Source: Rusavskia elegans (Eukaryota; Ascomycota; Lecanoromycetes; Teloschistales; Teloschistaceae). From it: a stretch of 64,000 nt of DNA. Position 1 is the first letter of the stretch. Each line of letters starts with the position of its first letter. The stretch lies in the NCBI GenBank assembly GCA_011316305.1, contig SAUG01000027.1, positions 124,001 to 188,000 of the forward strand. The letters are read 5' to 3'. Below are positions 48,067 to 60,600 of this stretch, piece by piece. Made by a program: the position numbers and the translations under genes. The notes under the pieces are model-generated. The model worked only from the letters and a program-made list of their open reading frames with translations, ran no database searches and was not told the DNA's origin.

Positions 48067-50880
48067 TATATCGATTATTATATCTATTCCCTTTCGTATA
48101 TAGTTTAAACCCTTTTATATTAAGCTATACTATCTGGAAGCGGTTAATACTACTATAATACGCCGCTTTAGAACTCCTTTTAATTTCGATCTTGCTTATT
48201 ATATCGTTTAGTATTTCGCTTATATCGGGAAAAGTAATATAGTTATTCTTTTACTTAGTATATTATAAAAAGATAGGGAGAATATAGACTAGAATCTAAA
48301 AGCTAACCGAAGAGTATTCTAATACTTCTATAAATATACTACTATCGCTATAAGTTCCGTATTTAGATATAGTAAAAATCTAATATCCTATCGATCCTTT
48401 ATATTAATACTAGCTTCGTAATAAGACTCGACCGATTTTTATAATAAATTAACGGAGATTAGTATAGAGGAATAAAAGGAAAGATTTAACCGCTTTTAAA
48501 TCGAATAGCTAAATAAGATATTTAATATTAATAATAGTAATAAAACTGCCCTCGTATATTAAAAAGTCTAGAGCCGCCCTAATATTTATATTACCCTCTA
48601 TTTTACTAATATCGCCGTAGAATACCTAACCTTTAATAATTATACTACTTTTACCGGTAAGGATAAATATCGGTATATTATTATAGCCCCCTTTTATTCC
48701 GAATAACTTCTTCTTTATCTTTTTATATTATATCTCTTTTTATTAGATTCCAGCTGATATATACCTTAGTAGTTATAGGCTTACTGTTCTAAAAACTTAT
48801 AAATACGATATTATTAAGTCTTTTCTCTAAAAAGAAAGTCTATAATAGTATTTCCGCTTTCTACTCGCTGGTTTATATTTAGAAAACAAGTCTACTATAT
48901 CTGAAATAATTTAATAGATTTATAGTCGCTATCCTTTCCTTATATAAAATCTCCTTCTATTTTCCGAATAAAATAATAAAATTAAAGAAGAAATAAAAAT
49001 ACTATAGTAAGCGATTATAGTTATTAGAAACCTCTGGCGATTAGATATTTATAACAATTTTATATTAAGAGGTTAGGCTGACCTATAAGATTAGCTCCGA
49101 TAACAAATAATAAAGGGTTTTCCTTTATATAATAGAAAGCCTATAAAATCGATTACTATAAAGTAAATATTATTTTTCCTCGGGCCTATATCTAATAGTA
49201 CGGTAGATTTTGTTTTCTAAACCTATAAATCCGTTTTCTATCCGATTATATCTAACTTATCCTACTTGGTTTTAGAAAACTCGAAAATATACTAAAGATA
49301 ACCTACGGTATCAAAATATCGTAATATATTTAAAATTAGTAACTTTATTAGCGTCTATTATAGATCGGAAGGAAAGCAGTCAGGGCGAATAGATAGAATC
49401 TTCCTTTATAATTATTCTAGTACTTGACGTATACTTTTCGTTCGGGTAATATTAATTAAAGGTTTTAGTAAAGATAAATTTAATTCTATCTTCGATATAT
49501 TCTATAAAAAGCTTTTAGATACTATTTTTATTATTAGGCTATCTAGAATTAGGCCCGAGAAATACTATATCCTAAATATTTATCGGAGGTTAAAAAAGAT
49601 TAGAAATGCTTTAAAATATAGTAACTAAAAGCTATTATTATAATAGAATTATAATATATAATTTATATAGCTTATAGTAGATAGAAATAGTAGTCTCTTT
49701 TTCTCTATTTATTTATATATATAAGAAAATAAAAGGGCTTTTAATAATATTTTAGTACTCGACGATATATATATAGCTATTTAACGATATATAAATTATT
49801 CCTTCCTCTATTTATACTATCTATCGGAATATTTCGATATAATCTTTAATCGTTAAAATTATAATATCTGTATCTTATAGAAGCTATTTTAAATATTTAC
49901 TTATTTATATATTCTATCGGAACTCTAGATCTTCCTCGAATTTTCGTTAACCCGAAGTAAAGCTATAGTAATATATACGACGATATTATTAAAGACTGCC
50001 TATAGTACTAGAATATTAGCTTTAATCGAGAGTACTATTTATAAGTAAGATAAAATTTATACTATTTCTTTATTCAATTAAATTATAGCTATTCTAATAG
50101 CTATTTAAAACGCCTAGTCTATAATTTACTAGAATACCGTATCGACGTATATTTCGATAGCTCTAGAGAAACTATAATAAATTACGACGCCCGGATTAAA
50201 TATAAAAGGAGGTTAAATTCTATTTAATAGTAGATATAGAACTAGCTAAGTATAGTAGATCTAATTAATAAAGTATCTACTCTGGAATATAGCTAGGCTA
50301 TTATCTAAAACTGTCTAAGTAATTAGAGTAAATAGATATTTAATATAATACCTATAAGGCCCTTTTTTATATTTATTATCGCGTTCTTTTAGCTCTTATT
50401 ACTCTATTCTAAGAATTTCTAGGAGTAGAAGGCTATAGATAGAGAAGCCTATATTATCTCTAAATTATATTTAATTTTTTTTCTATCTATTTTATACTTT
50501 CTATGGATTATTTATAGAATACGCTATAGATTTTAAGTATATAATATATCGCCGGCAAGGTTTATAGGGCGCGAAGGTAACTATCTAATCTAGGTCTAAA
50601 TACTAGAATATCGGGATTAGAAAAGGGTACTTTAGGAAATAAAAAAGCTATAAATAAAAGCTCTAAGCTATAAGCTATATCTATAGTCGAGTATAATCTT
50701 TATAGGTAAATAGTATAGGCCGTAGACTTATCGTATTTAAAAGATAAATTTCTTCGGGGAATTTTTTTTTTCTTTTCTTTATAGTAGTAATAAACTGATT
50801 CTTATATATAGTACCCTTTTTTATAGATAAATTATAATATTTAGCTTTTATAAATAACGTAAAAATAAGCTATATCGTTC
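46098..50880 (+). pseudogene. Right part of an unidentified long coding relic split by Copia I
   Basis: This continues from 37102. One can follow the plus strand from about 46440 to 49700 with stops almost only of the Gln/Trp type. Stretches include FSKDIGFFLAVKYLAKYFI (about 47180-47240), PFNFDLAYYIVQYFAYIGKS (about 48175-48235), GRRKAV-type basic runs and RFNRFQIEQLNKIFN (about 48485-48530). Another coherent stretch follows at 50160-50760 (YDARIKYKRRLNSI; DLSYLKDKFLRGI). Together with 35759-37102 it represents up to 5-6 kb of coding DNA. No RT, integrase, helicase or transposase motif was found. A (TA)n run sits at 48045-48071. It may be a large DNA transposon or a repeated gene family. Confidence 0.4.
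48045..48071 (+). repeat. (TA)n microsatellite
   Basis: About 13 TA units inside the unidentified relic. RIP turning CpA and TpG into TpA favours such runs. Confidence 0.85.
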
Positions 50881-50892
50881 TAATAGGCCTGG

Positions 50893-50990
50893 TGGCGCAG
50901 TGGTAACGCTGCGTGACCTGGAGGCCCAACGGATCCGCGCTCCATCTCGGAGTTAGCGGAGTTAATCTAGCGGGTCGGGGGTTCGAATCC
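50893..50990 (+). promoter_or_regulatory. SINE internal Pol III promoter (A and B boxes)
   Basis: Both boxes match the consensus at every position. The T-run at 51016-51021 lies only 26 bases after the B box, so Pol III transcripts might often stop there and not reach the tail. Full-length read-through is needed for a SINE to move. Confidence 0.8.
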
Positions 50991-51015
50991 CTCGAAGGCT
51001 AACCTAATACTTAAG

Positions 51016-51021
51016 TTTTTT
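51016..51021 (+). terminator. T-run in the SINE head
   Basis: TTTTTT, also present at 25418-25423 and 27101-27106 in the other copies. It is a possible early Pol III terminator within the element. Confidence 0.5.
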
Positions 51022-51329
51022 CTATCGACTAAGTCGATTTTTATAGAGTTTAAAATACAGAAAGACTAGATAGTAGATCGTCTCGGCCTAGCCCGATCGA
51101 TCGAACTTAATTGAATTAATTAATAAAGTTAAATAGATTACGGTTTCCCTCTGGGTTTTAGTCCAGATCTAGCTCATTCGGGAGTCCTTAATTCGAGTTC
51201 TCGGTAAAATACTTGAGTATCAAATAATTACGTAATCTGATCGATTTAGCGCCTCTAGCGTTAGAATCGTGAAAGACTAAGATCAAAATCCGAATGATTA
51301 ATCGTATAAATAAATAAATAAATAAAGTG

Positions 51330-52015
51330 AATATTAAATATTACGTAATATAGAATTAATATTGTATATTTTCTATATTATCTTTACGCGTTATTAGTCT
51401 TTTACTCTATATTTAATACTTATCTTTTATTAATAAAAAACTATACAATAACTGAAAAACTATATATTAACGGTATATTAATACTATATTAACCGTTAAA
51501 AGCTTCTAAAAATAGAAAAAGTAACTTTTCGAAATATCGACCTTCTAGGCCGATACCTCGACTTCTTTTTTCTATACTTCGATTATTTTTACCTTATCCG
51601 GTTAGCTCGCTAAAAGTCTTTAAAGTTTCGAATCTCGAGAAATTCGAACTCTAAACTAGCTTAAAAGCTTATAGAATTTGCAAGATAGGATATTATATTA
51701 TATATATTAATCCTAGCCGCTAGACTAATTTACTAAAGTATTTAGTATCGAGATTTAGTAGTATTTATAGCTCTATTTCTTATATAAGCTACGACTTTTC
51801 GTTTAATATTTTATAAATATATTATCTTATAAAACGTTCTTTTAATATACGTTTAATATACGTTTAATATAGATTAAATCTTGATATAATATTTTTATTG
51901 TATTTAAAATCGTTTATAATAGGCGGTTAACGTTTTTTTAGAGTTAATATAACTTGACGTTATAATCCAATATTACGGTAATATAATATGGCCCAATATC
52001 GAACGGCCGCTAAGG
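51330..52015. mobile_element. Short TIR element C, left end missing
   Basis: The right end GAACGGCCGCTAAGG (52001-52015) followed by TA has the same form as the ends of A and B (CCTTAGC then GGCC when inverted). A tRNA-like module lies on the minus strand and a TATCGACC / GGCCGATA inverted repeat at about 51535-51560, in the same relative places as in A1. The expected left end would fall near 51330, just where SINE S3 stops, and no CCTTAGG is seen there. It is AT-rich with direct repeats ATATACGTTTAAT (51845-51880). No reading frame. Confidence 0.65.
51640..51724 (-). promoter_or_regulatory. tRNA-like module of element C
   Basis: The minus strand reads TTAGTCTAGCGGCTAGGATT (51727-51708), which is the D-arm/A-box sequence typical of tRNA-Glu and tRNA-Asp genes. 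GAGTTCGAATTTC is the B-box position (about 51650-51640). This head is a different tRNA type from those of A and B. Confidence 0.65.
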
Positions 52016-53879
52016 TATATTCTTTAGTATACTAGACTAGTACGACTTTAGATCTACGCTGCGTTTTAGCGAGATAATATACTATATACTATCTATTATA
52101 AATCCAAGAATCGAAATAATAATATAAATAATAATAGCAGTAATAGCTAGAATAATATTAATTCTAATTCCGATACCGATAATAGTAATAATCGCCGTTT
52201 TTTTTCGATCTTTTTTTCGATCTTCCTATTACTAATAAAATCGATACTAAATTCGGCGTTAATCTATTTTTAATACAATATTGAATATAGCGAGAAATAA
52301 AATAATAGTAATAATAATTATAATAGCCGAATCGGAAAGATAGTAATTCTAAAGGTAAAGATATTAAAAATAGTAATAGATTTCCGCTATACCCTTCGTA
52401 ACGCCTACTTCGAAAAGAAAAAGAGTAATAAGATACTAGTAAAGAAACAGGTTCGGTAGAATAATATAAAGCTACTAATAGCTAGTTTCGTAATTAAAGC
52501 TATTAATACCGCCGAAAAAGGTTTTACCCTACTATATATAAGTCGCGGTGTTCGGAAATAATAATTTATAATACTAGGCTATACAGAGATAATCCTACTA
52601 GCTAGTATCGGATAGTATATTTTAGTTACGGTACTAAGTATTAGATTAATAAAAGAGTTATATAATCTTCTAAGGTTGCTGCCGAATATAAAACCTATTA
52701 TAAAGAAAAAAGATTAGATCTTCTACTATTATAGCCGCTCCTATAACTTTTAAAAAACCTTTTAATCCGGGAAGATAACTATAGCGCCTATTATCTAAAG
52801 AACATCCACTAGTTTAATATATCTCTTACTTTTATATTCTATTAAACTACCGAAAACCCTAAATCACTCTAAAATAGGCTGGTTCTATTCTAGATTGAAA
52901 AGGAAATATACTATATATAAAGTCCTACGTAGACCTATATCTATAATTTTAGCTAGACGGTAGAGATTTAGTAGAAAAGAAATAGAAATCTAGATTATAG
53001 ACTAATACGGAAGTTAATATATATATTTTATAAATATAGTCTTTTTATCGGTATATTTAAAATTATATAAAAGGTAATTCGGGAATATAAATAGATAGCG
53101 AATCGAAATCCGCTCTATATTCGATTTAGTACCTATATAGAATTAATAATAGAGCAGAATACTAATAAATAACGCAAGAATTTATCTACTATTAATAATA
53201 TTCTATTACTAGTTTCGTCCAATTATATAATCTTCTATTTCCGAAATATTATTATTTATAAACGCGATAGAATAGGTTTAAATTAGTCGAGCGTATATTA
53301 TATTAACCCGAATTATACTTACTATATATCGTTCTATTATATATTACTATTTCTGAAAAGTAATCTGAGATTTTATTAGAATTTAAAACTCGGAAATAGC
53401 CGAATTAAAATAAATTAGCGGGATTTCTATTTATATTAGCTTTATAAAAGAAATATAGAATTTTATATATTTTATTATAATAGACGTCTCTTTTAGTAAA
53501 CTACGATTAAAACTTTTATAGTATATAATTAGATAGAGTTTAATTAATAGCGACGGAATTAAAAGATGATTCGAATAAATCTATATTAGAGTATTAAAAA
53601 TATCTGAATTTAAAATAATATTAATCTATAAGGTATCGGCTTTCGGATAATATTATTTTTATTATATATAAATACTAACCGTTTTATATATAAATATATA
53701 ATAGATTCGATAGTATTAGTAAAATATTATAGTAAACCGTCGCTATTTATAACTATAATAGCGAATCTAAAAAAGCCTAAAGTCTTTACTATAGAATAGC
53801 TATAATATAAAGCCTAGGGCCGAATTAATTTAATAATATAAGCGTTTTATTTATAGTAGTAGTCGTTATTAAAGAAGTA

Positions 53880-54400
53880 TAAAAAAGGTTTATTTAGAAA
53901 ATATAAAAGTTCGGTTTAAATAATTAAATATTAGAAACAGGGCCTTCTATATATATATTTTTTTTTATTTTTAAAAAATAATAGTAGTTTCCGTAATTTC
54001 GATAATATCGATACTATTATCGCAGCGGAATTACTTCCTTCCGGTTTCGATTCGTCTAGCCGATTAATAGAGACTATTAAAAATAATACAATATATAGTT
54101 TTTATAGCGCAGCGAAGTCTAATATATTCTATATATAATTTTTAAAAAGTAGTTAATCTATTCGATATAGTAAAGGATTTCTAAAATAGTTCTAGTCCAA
54201 TACTATTATTAGCTCGGATAGATATTTAATTTACCGAAAATCTAATAATAGGTATATTTAGATCCGCGATAGCTAGAACTAAAATAATTTCTAATTTAAT
54301 ATTTAATAGATAGTATTATATAACTCGTATCTATCTATAAAATACGACTATTATATTAATTTTAAGATATATAGTAGCGTTAAAGTAGTTTAGTATTTCT
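53880..54400 (+). pseudogene. Helitron Rep (HUH) domain
   Basis: At about 53926-53965 the frame reads KY (stop) KQGLLYIYIF. With CAT to TAT and CCT to CTT changes undone this is EYQKQGLPHIHIF, the Helitron HUH block, whose two His bind the catalytic metal; the former His codons are 53949-53951 and 53955-53957. Further on come NFDNIDTIIAAELLPSGFDS (about 54000-54060) and, at about 54290-54370, LYNSYLSIKYDYYINFKI. These correspond to the conserved PxxxID..IxAEIP and VPYNPYLxxKYxxHINVEI blocks. Rep nicks and joins the transposon ends. Confidence 0.8.
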
Positions 54401-55099
54401 ATAATTATATCTATATAAGTTATAATCTCGGAATAATTTAATTCGAAATCGAAATAGAAAATAATAAAATTATATACTATATTAGTAGTTATATTATTAG
54501 TCTGTCTATAGCGATCTTTAAACTACTAAAGTTTCGGAAATATTAGAAATAGCCGCGTATATAATATCTATACCTTTATTTGTCTAATATATATTTTGTT
54601 AGCTTTTAGAAAAATATTAATAAAACGGAGTTCTAGAATACTACTATTATAAATAAATTAACTCTAATAGTTAAATTCGAGTATAATATAACGAATATAG
54701 ATAGCCGAAATATTTTATATAAAAACTTCTCGTAAAAGTATATATTTAATTCGAAAATATAATAATAGCGGCTAAAGCGATTTTTTTTAATTAGCCGAAT
54801 TTTTTATTATTATTTTTTTATAGATAAATATTATTTTTTACGGATACTACTTTTTTATATTTCTAGAATAACTAGTTTCGAAAATCTATAGATATATAAA
54901 AGCTAGATATATAAAATCTTTCGGGATATATATATTATCCGTAGTTTTATTAAAGATAATAAAAAATAATATTTTTATTTTAAAGAGACTATAGTATTTT
55001 CTATCGGGTTTTAGCTTCGAAATCTATTAGTTACTATCTATATCTATAATTCTCTAATTCGGTCTAAAGTATTTTTAAAAAAAATTTAAAAAAATATCT

Positions 55100-56660
55100 A
55101 TAGTAATTTTATATATTAATTCCGGGAAAAGATTTTAATATATCCGCTAGATCTAGAATATCCTGAATATAACTTTAGTTTATATTTAATCGAAAATAAA
55201 CTAGAAAATATAGGATTTAAATTATAAGATTATAATCTACCGAAATATATATATACCTGAAACTAATAGTAAGAAAATCGGCTAATTATATTCGAATTAG
55301 ATTATAATTCGATCGTATAGATATAGATACTAGAAGATGATATTAATTCTTTAAATAAAGGTTAACGCGCGGCTTTTAATCGATTTATTTCGAAAGGTAT
55401 AAATAATAATAGGACCGAAAAGAGACGTTTTTTTCTATATAGTCTAGCCGGTACTAGAAAGATATTTCTATATAAATATCTTTACTACTATTTCCGGGTA
55501 TATAGAGAAATTATTATCTATATAGCTTCTTTAGGTATTATAGTATTCCTTTTTTCTAGCGGATAAATATTATATTTTCGATTTAAAATTCTATTTAATA
55601 TTCTAGAAGATATAATATATTCGATTTTAAATAATATAAATTTAGGCTAACTAATTCGGAAGGCGATAATAATTATCTAGAATACTAAAGTTCCGATATA
55701 GTATAAATATTATTTTATAGCTATTAATCGAATATTTCGGGATATTTATAATAACGATATTTAGTCTTTCGGCGGGAAATAGATAATTTTAGATAGTAAC
55801 TTTATATAGATTCCATCTATTATTTAAAGTCGAAAATAGACCGGTACTATTAAAGCGAACCTCTAGTAATACTATTTTTAGCCGTGTTTTAAAATATTAT
55901 ATCTAACCTAGAATATATATATCTATAATACTCTAAATAACCGGAAGTTCGGTTACTAGTTTAGTTAAATATTATACGATCTAGCTATTTATAGTTATCT
56001 TTAATTTCCTAAATTTATTTTATAGTTTCGAGATAAAAAGATTTTTTAGGATAATATCTACCTTCCCGATATTTTAGCTAGATCTAAATAGAATCAATTA
56101 TATTACTATAGATAGTATACTCTGGTTCTTTATAATATAGTTATTAATAAAAGTAATTCTAAGTTATTTTAAAAGATAGTAACCGATCTATATATATATT
56201 ACGCCGTTAATATCTATTAAACGACTATAAAACGACCTAAAGTTAGAATATATCTATTTGAATACCTTACTAGTATCGTATCTCGAAGCCTTTTATTTTT
56301 ACGTCTAGATTTTCGAATCGGTTATTTTATTATTTTAATCCGGTTAATTATTATCTATTTTAACTATTTTATCCTTAAAGCCAAAATTATTAGAAGCGAA
56401 TTCGATAGTTAAAAATAAATACTAAATCGGATTATCTTTATTATATCTAATAGAGAGCTATCCAGTATAACTATTTTATAAAAGTAATTTCCTCTTCGGC
56501 TTAGCTTCGCTATAATAATTAATAAATAGATATTAAATATAGTTAGCCTGGATCTATAGAAAAAAGCATTTAACTACGGTTATTTATATATCGCTTTATT
56601 AAAGGTAATAGATATTATAGGTTTAAAAATACTTTTAAAATAGAATAATCCGAAGTAAAT
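55100..56660 (+). pseudogene. Helitron Pif1-like helicase
   Basis: At about 55347-55400 it reads LNKGQRAAFNRFI, then SLAGTRKIFLYKYL (55443-55480). This is the P-loop GxAGTGKTxLxxxL with one Gly changed to Arg and Thr to Ile. At about 55765-55825, FGGK (stop) IILDSNFI (stop) IPSI matches GGDFRQxLPV. At 56487-56530 FPLRLSFAIIINK and at 56541-56600 VSLDL (stop) KKAFNYGYLYIAL match the C-terminal motifs FPLxxxFAMTINKSQGQT and VxLxxxVFxHGQLYVALSR. The helicase unwinds DNA during rolling-circle transposition. Length and order are normal for the family. Confidence 0.88.
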
Positions 56661-56867
56661 ATTAAATATCGCTATATAAAAAAATTCTATTATAGCGCGG
56701 CGATTATATAGTATAACTAAAACTATAGTAAAAAAATCGAGAATTTATCGATTTAATTAGTCTATTCCGGGTTTTCTAAATTTTCATCCGTATCTTTTAG
56801 AAATTCCGCCGATATAATTTCTGATTCGATACTAATTTTATTTAATTTTCTTTCGAAATAATAGTTC

Positions 56868-57015
56868 CGAATCTACTATTTTAAAGAAACCTATAATAAT
56901 AATTAGTTTAGTTTCGAATCTAATAACTAGTTTAGCTCTAAATCTGCCGCTTTAAAAAGACCCTGTAATAATAACTAGTTTAACTCCGAATCTACCGTTT
57001 TAAAATCCTATAATA
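56868..57015 (+). repeat. Degenerate tandem repeat, about 70-bp unit
   Basis: CGAATCTACTATTTTAAAG, then an ATAATAATTAGTTTAGTTT-type stretch, recurs as AATCTGCCGCTTTAAAAAG plus AATAATAACTAGTTTAACT. It ends with a partial CGAATCTACCGTTTTAAAA. About two units lie in the plus-strand coding signal after the helicase, consistent with an in-frame protein repeat. Confidence 0.55.
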
Positions 57016-58899
57016 AATACCGATATAACTCTTTTTATTTAAAATTATTAGTATTATCGATATAGCCCGAATCGAATTTCTTATTATATTTTCCGCTATA
57101 GTAGTCGCGGGGATACAGATTTATAACTATATATAGAATCTTTATAGTATTAACTTCTTTCTATAATATAATATTTTGATATTAGTTTTAATACGGACTA
57201 TCTAGCTATAAATTATTATAGATATAGTAATTTACAACTTTTAGTATTTCTTTTACCCGATTTTAATAGATTAGAGCTGGTTTTATTAGTAGCTACTTAT
57301 TTAGATTTAAATCTAAAAACTTATATTTATTACTACTATAGCTTTTTTAAATAACTATCTCGGATCCCGAAACTAGTAGTAGATATAGTTATTTTTTAAT
57401 ATAATATTTATATTATTTAGCTTCGTATTTGGCGCCTTTATCTATCTATATCTAGCTATTACGGAAATAACTTCTAAAACTAAAATCTATTACGGCTTTA
57501 TATACGCGACTATTAAGATTCTCTAATATAGATTAGCCTATATCTATAGCCGATATAGAAAGTAGATTTATATATAAAAAAATATCGGCCCGCTTCTCTT
57601 TAATAGATATAGTTTATATAGAAACCTTTTATAATTCTATCTATAATAATATCGATCCGGAATATTCTATTAAAATCTTTATAGAACGTATATAGATAGA
57701 CTGCTATATTTCTTAAAATATATATAAAAATAGCTTTTAAATTTTCTATTTTCTTCGTTTTCTATATAAATTCTTTATTAGTTATTTTTATTAAACGGGG
57801 CTACTATTTCGGTCTTTTAAAATCTTGTTACTAAATTAGATTTAAATACCGTTCCGAATATTTAAATATTATATTAGAATATCGATAAATTCTATAAATA
57901 AACTAAATTATAATATATTCGACTTCTAGTTTTAGGTGGTTTTAGAAAGATTTATATTTAATTTCGGCTTTATTATTAGAATCTGATTCTTTTTCTATTT
58001 CGGGACGATAGTACTTTTTGTCTATTTTTAATTATATTTCTTCGAGATCTATTACTACTAAACTATTATAGTAAATTATATCCATTTTTTAAAATAGATT
58101 ATAGAATATCGATTCGGGAATAATAGCTTTTTATATAAACGGAGTATAGCTTACTTCTAAAAAGATAACTCTAGATATAGACCTCTTAAAATATTTATAA
58201 AGTAGATTTATAACTTTATATCTGTTTATAATTAGAATGTTTATATCTTCTAATATAGATACTAGTACTAATTCGAATTCTATATTTTTTTTAAATAATC
58301 GAATCGATTAAAGATTCGATTTTTAAAACTATTATATTTATTTTTTCTAATTTTTTTATTAGTTTTTTTTTTAGATTCGGTAAATTCTTTTCCGTAATTT
58401 AGAAAAAAATCGAGATCGTCTATCTAAAAAGGAAGCGATCTATAAATATAAATCTATTCTAATTAATATTAGCTTCGGTTTTCTATATTAATAGTCCTTT
58501 TATATTATTTAGATCGATTCCGTCTAAGACCGTTAATACGGCGCGGGGCTTTATAATAAAAGTAGATTCGGAAGATTTATTAGATTTCGTCGATATAGAA
58601 ATATATTCTTCTATTTTAATCTTTTTTAAAATATCTATTTATTTTAGTATATTTCTATACCGGGTAGATTTAGATCTAGATTCAGACTATATATTAACTA
58701 ATATTATAGTAATCTTCGATTCTATAATTAAATAGTAGATATAGATTCGATACTAATAATATAATAGATTTATAGCTTTTTTATACTATTTCTATATTAA
58801 TATTTCTCGAATCTATTAAAAAAAGATAAGTTTCGATTTAAAATCCGAAAATAAAAATTAATAAGAATCTTAGACTAAGAATTTTTAGCAAGACGTTCG

Positions 58900-60600
58900 T
58901 ACCGTATCTTCTACTATTACTAAAGCCCTAGAAGTTAGAGTTATATTCTTCTATAATAGAATTCGTTTAAAATCTTTATTTTATATCTATAGTTTATTTG
59001 GTATAATATAATATAGATATAGTATAGAAATAGATAATTTCTCTTTATATTTATACTATTAAATTGTTTTTTAGACTTTTTATTAGAATTTAATGCAGAA
59101 TAATATAGAGACGAACTACTAATATAATATATATATATACAAGAAATAGTTTTAAAACTATATATAAATAGCCGTACGTCCGGTAGATAAAATTTTATAA
59201 TATTTACTTCTATTTTTAATATCTTTTTAATTATATCTCCTCAGTGTAAATAGTATTGATATATATAACATTTCTATAGGCTTTTCGATATATTTTCGCC
59301 TTATTTATATTATATTTTCTCGTTATTTACTTCTAATATACGATTTAGAGAGCGTATATTTCTATATTATAATATATTTCGAAGGTTTATAGAAGCCTAT
59401 ATATTCGTATATATACCGTATAAGGTCTCTTAACCTCATTTCTTTTATTATAATTATTTTGCCTTTATTTACTCGTAAAAAATAGACGGAAATCGAATAT
59501 ATTCGTAGTATAGGAAGTATATAGCCTATCTAGGCGTATAGAAAAATTTAATTTTTTTATATTTATATTTTTCTATTCTATTTAGTTTATAGTATAATAG
59601 ATTATAGATATAGTAAAAATAAATTTAAAATAAATAATAGCTGTTATAGTTCTAAACCTGCTCTAGTATAATAAAGACTTTATACTATAGCTATAGCTAT
59701 ATAGTATAGTTTCATGATATATTACTTTAAATAAAAATCGTATTTAGTATTATCGGTATATATAGCGGCTCTAATTCGAGCTAAAAACTATTTACTAGAA
59801 GTTTTCTAGGCGTTAAATAAAATATAGTTATTATTTCTTTTACCGCTATATATACGAAAAAGACGCGGCTCTATTAAAATAATGATTTCTTAAATGTAAC
59901 GCCGTTTATTTCCCCGGAGTTTTTAATATAGAGATTATAATTATAAAATAGTACTATAAATTAACTTAAAGATTATATTCGTAGTTATTCGAATAACCTT
60001 TTTATAGAAAAATAAGCCGCGGCTAAATTTAATCCGATCGGTACTATATATTACTAGACTAGTATAGAATATATATTTCCTTAAATTTTCGGTTTTATTA
60101 CTTTTATTATTTATATAGTTCTAAATACTTTACTAGATCTCTATCTACGTCCTATTAGTATAGATATTAACTCCGATTTTTCTCGGGTTATATATTTATA
60201 ACTAATATAAATTTATACAGATTTTCAGTTTATTTATATAGTTTCTATTCCGGTTTCGGCTTCTATTTATATTTCTATTTCTACTTCTATAAAGCGTTAT
60301 ACTATTCCCCGTACTACTTTCCTCGCTAGATTTTTAGCCGCTATATCGATCGATATCTCTTTAGTAAAAGAAAAGGAAAATAAAAATAGGAATAGAAAAG
60401 ATATTATTAATAGCCCTATAACTCGCGAAAGTAAATTTATAGTTAATAACTTTTTTTATAATTTATTTCTCTGTGTTTTAGAATAGTTTAAAATACGCTG
60501 TCTTTTTTTTAAAAATAAAAAACAGAATTTGTTTAGCTAAATAGTTTATATCTATTACTTTAGACTATTTCTATACCTTTATAATCATTTTTTATAAAGT
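58900..60600. other. Decayed DNA, probably 3' end of the Gypsy element and flank
   Basis: AT-rich and without recognisable protein on either strand; 60030-60330 has Thr/Ser-rich plus-strand codons. It follows the chromodomain of the minus-strand Gypsy relic, so the 3' untranslated part and an LTR may lie here. With no second LTR copy in the window I cannot mark it. Confidence 0.35.

Larger units (their letters stand above)
50887..51326 (+). mobile_element. tRNA-derived SINE, best-preserved copy S3
   Basis: 440 bp with the clearest head of the family: GGCCTGGTGGCGCAGTGG, containing a perfect A box TGGCGCAGTGG (50893-50903), and a perfect B box GGTTCGAATCC (50980-50990) in GGGGGTTCGAATCCCTC. 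A T-run (51016-51021) follows, then a body with TCTATCGACTAAGTCGATT, a block AGCGCCTCTAGCG near 51248-51260, and a 3' tail of five TAAA units (51306-51326). The A-to-B spacing of about 76 bases is longer than in most tRNAs. CpA and TpG are well preserved. No clear TSD: its right flank is element C, whose own left end is missing. Confidence 0.9.
52018..58900 (+). mobile_element. Helitron (autonomous type), RIP-mutated; borders uncertain
   Basis: A plus-strand relic that encodes, in order, an Asn/Ser-rich N-terminal region, a HUH Rep domain and a Pif1-type helicase, the hallmark of Helitron rolling-circle transposons. Helitrons lack TIRs and duplicate no target. Their 5' TC and 3' hairpin-CTRR ends could not be located, so the borders given are those of the coherent plus-strand coding signal. 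56700-58900 remains coherent on the plus strand (for example LVLGGFRKI at about 57935 and KTVNTARGFIIKVDSED at about 58520-58570). It may be the C-terminus, a second gene or a different element. Confidence 0.7.

Noticed and set aside
48045..48071. An origin or regulatory site at the (TA)n run
   Set aside because: Such runs arise readily from RIP and nothing around it supports a function.
50887..51001. A tRNA gene (perfect A and B boxes, T-run)
   Set aside because: The spacing between boxes is about 76 bases, the acceptor ends do not pair (GGCCTGG against GAAGGCT), no anticodon arm can be placed, and the unit occurs three times with a common 3' body and tail, so it is a SINE head.
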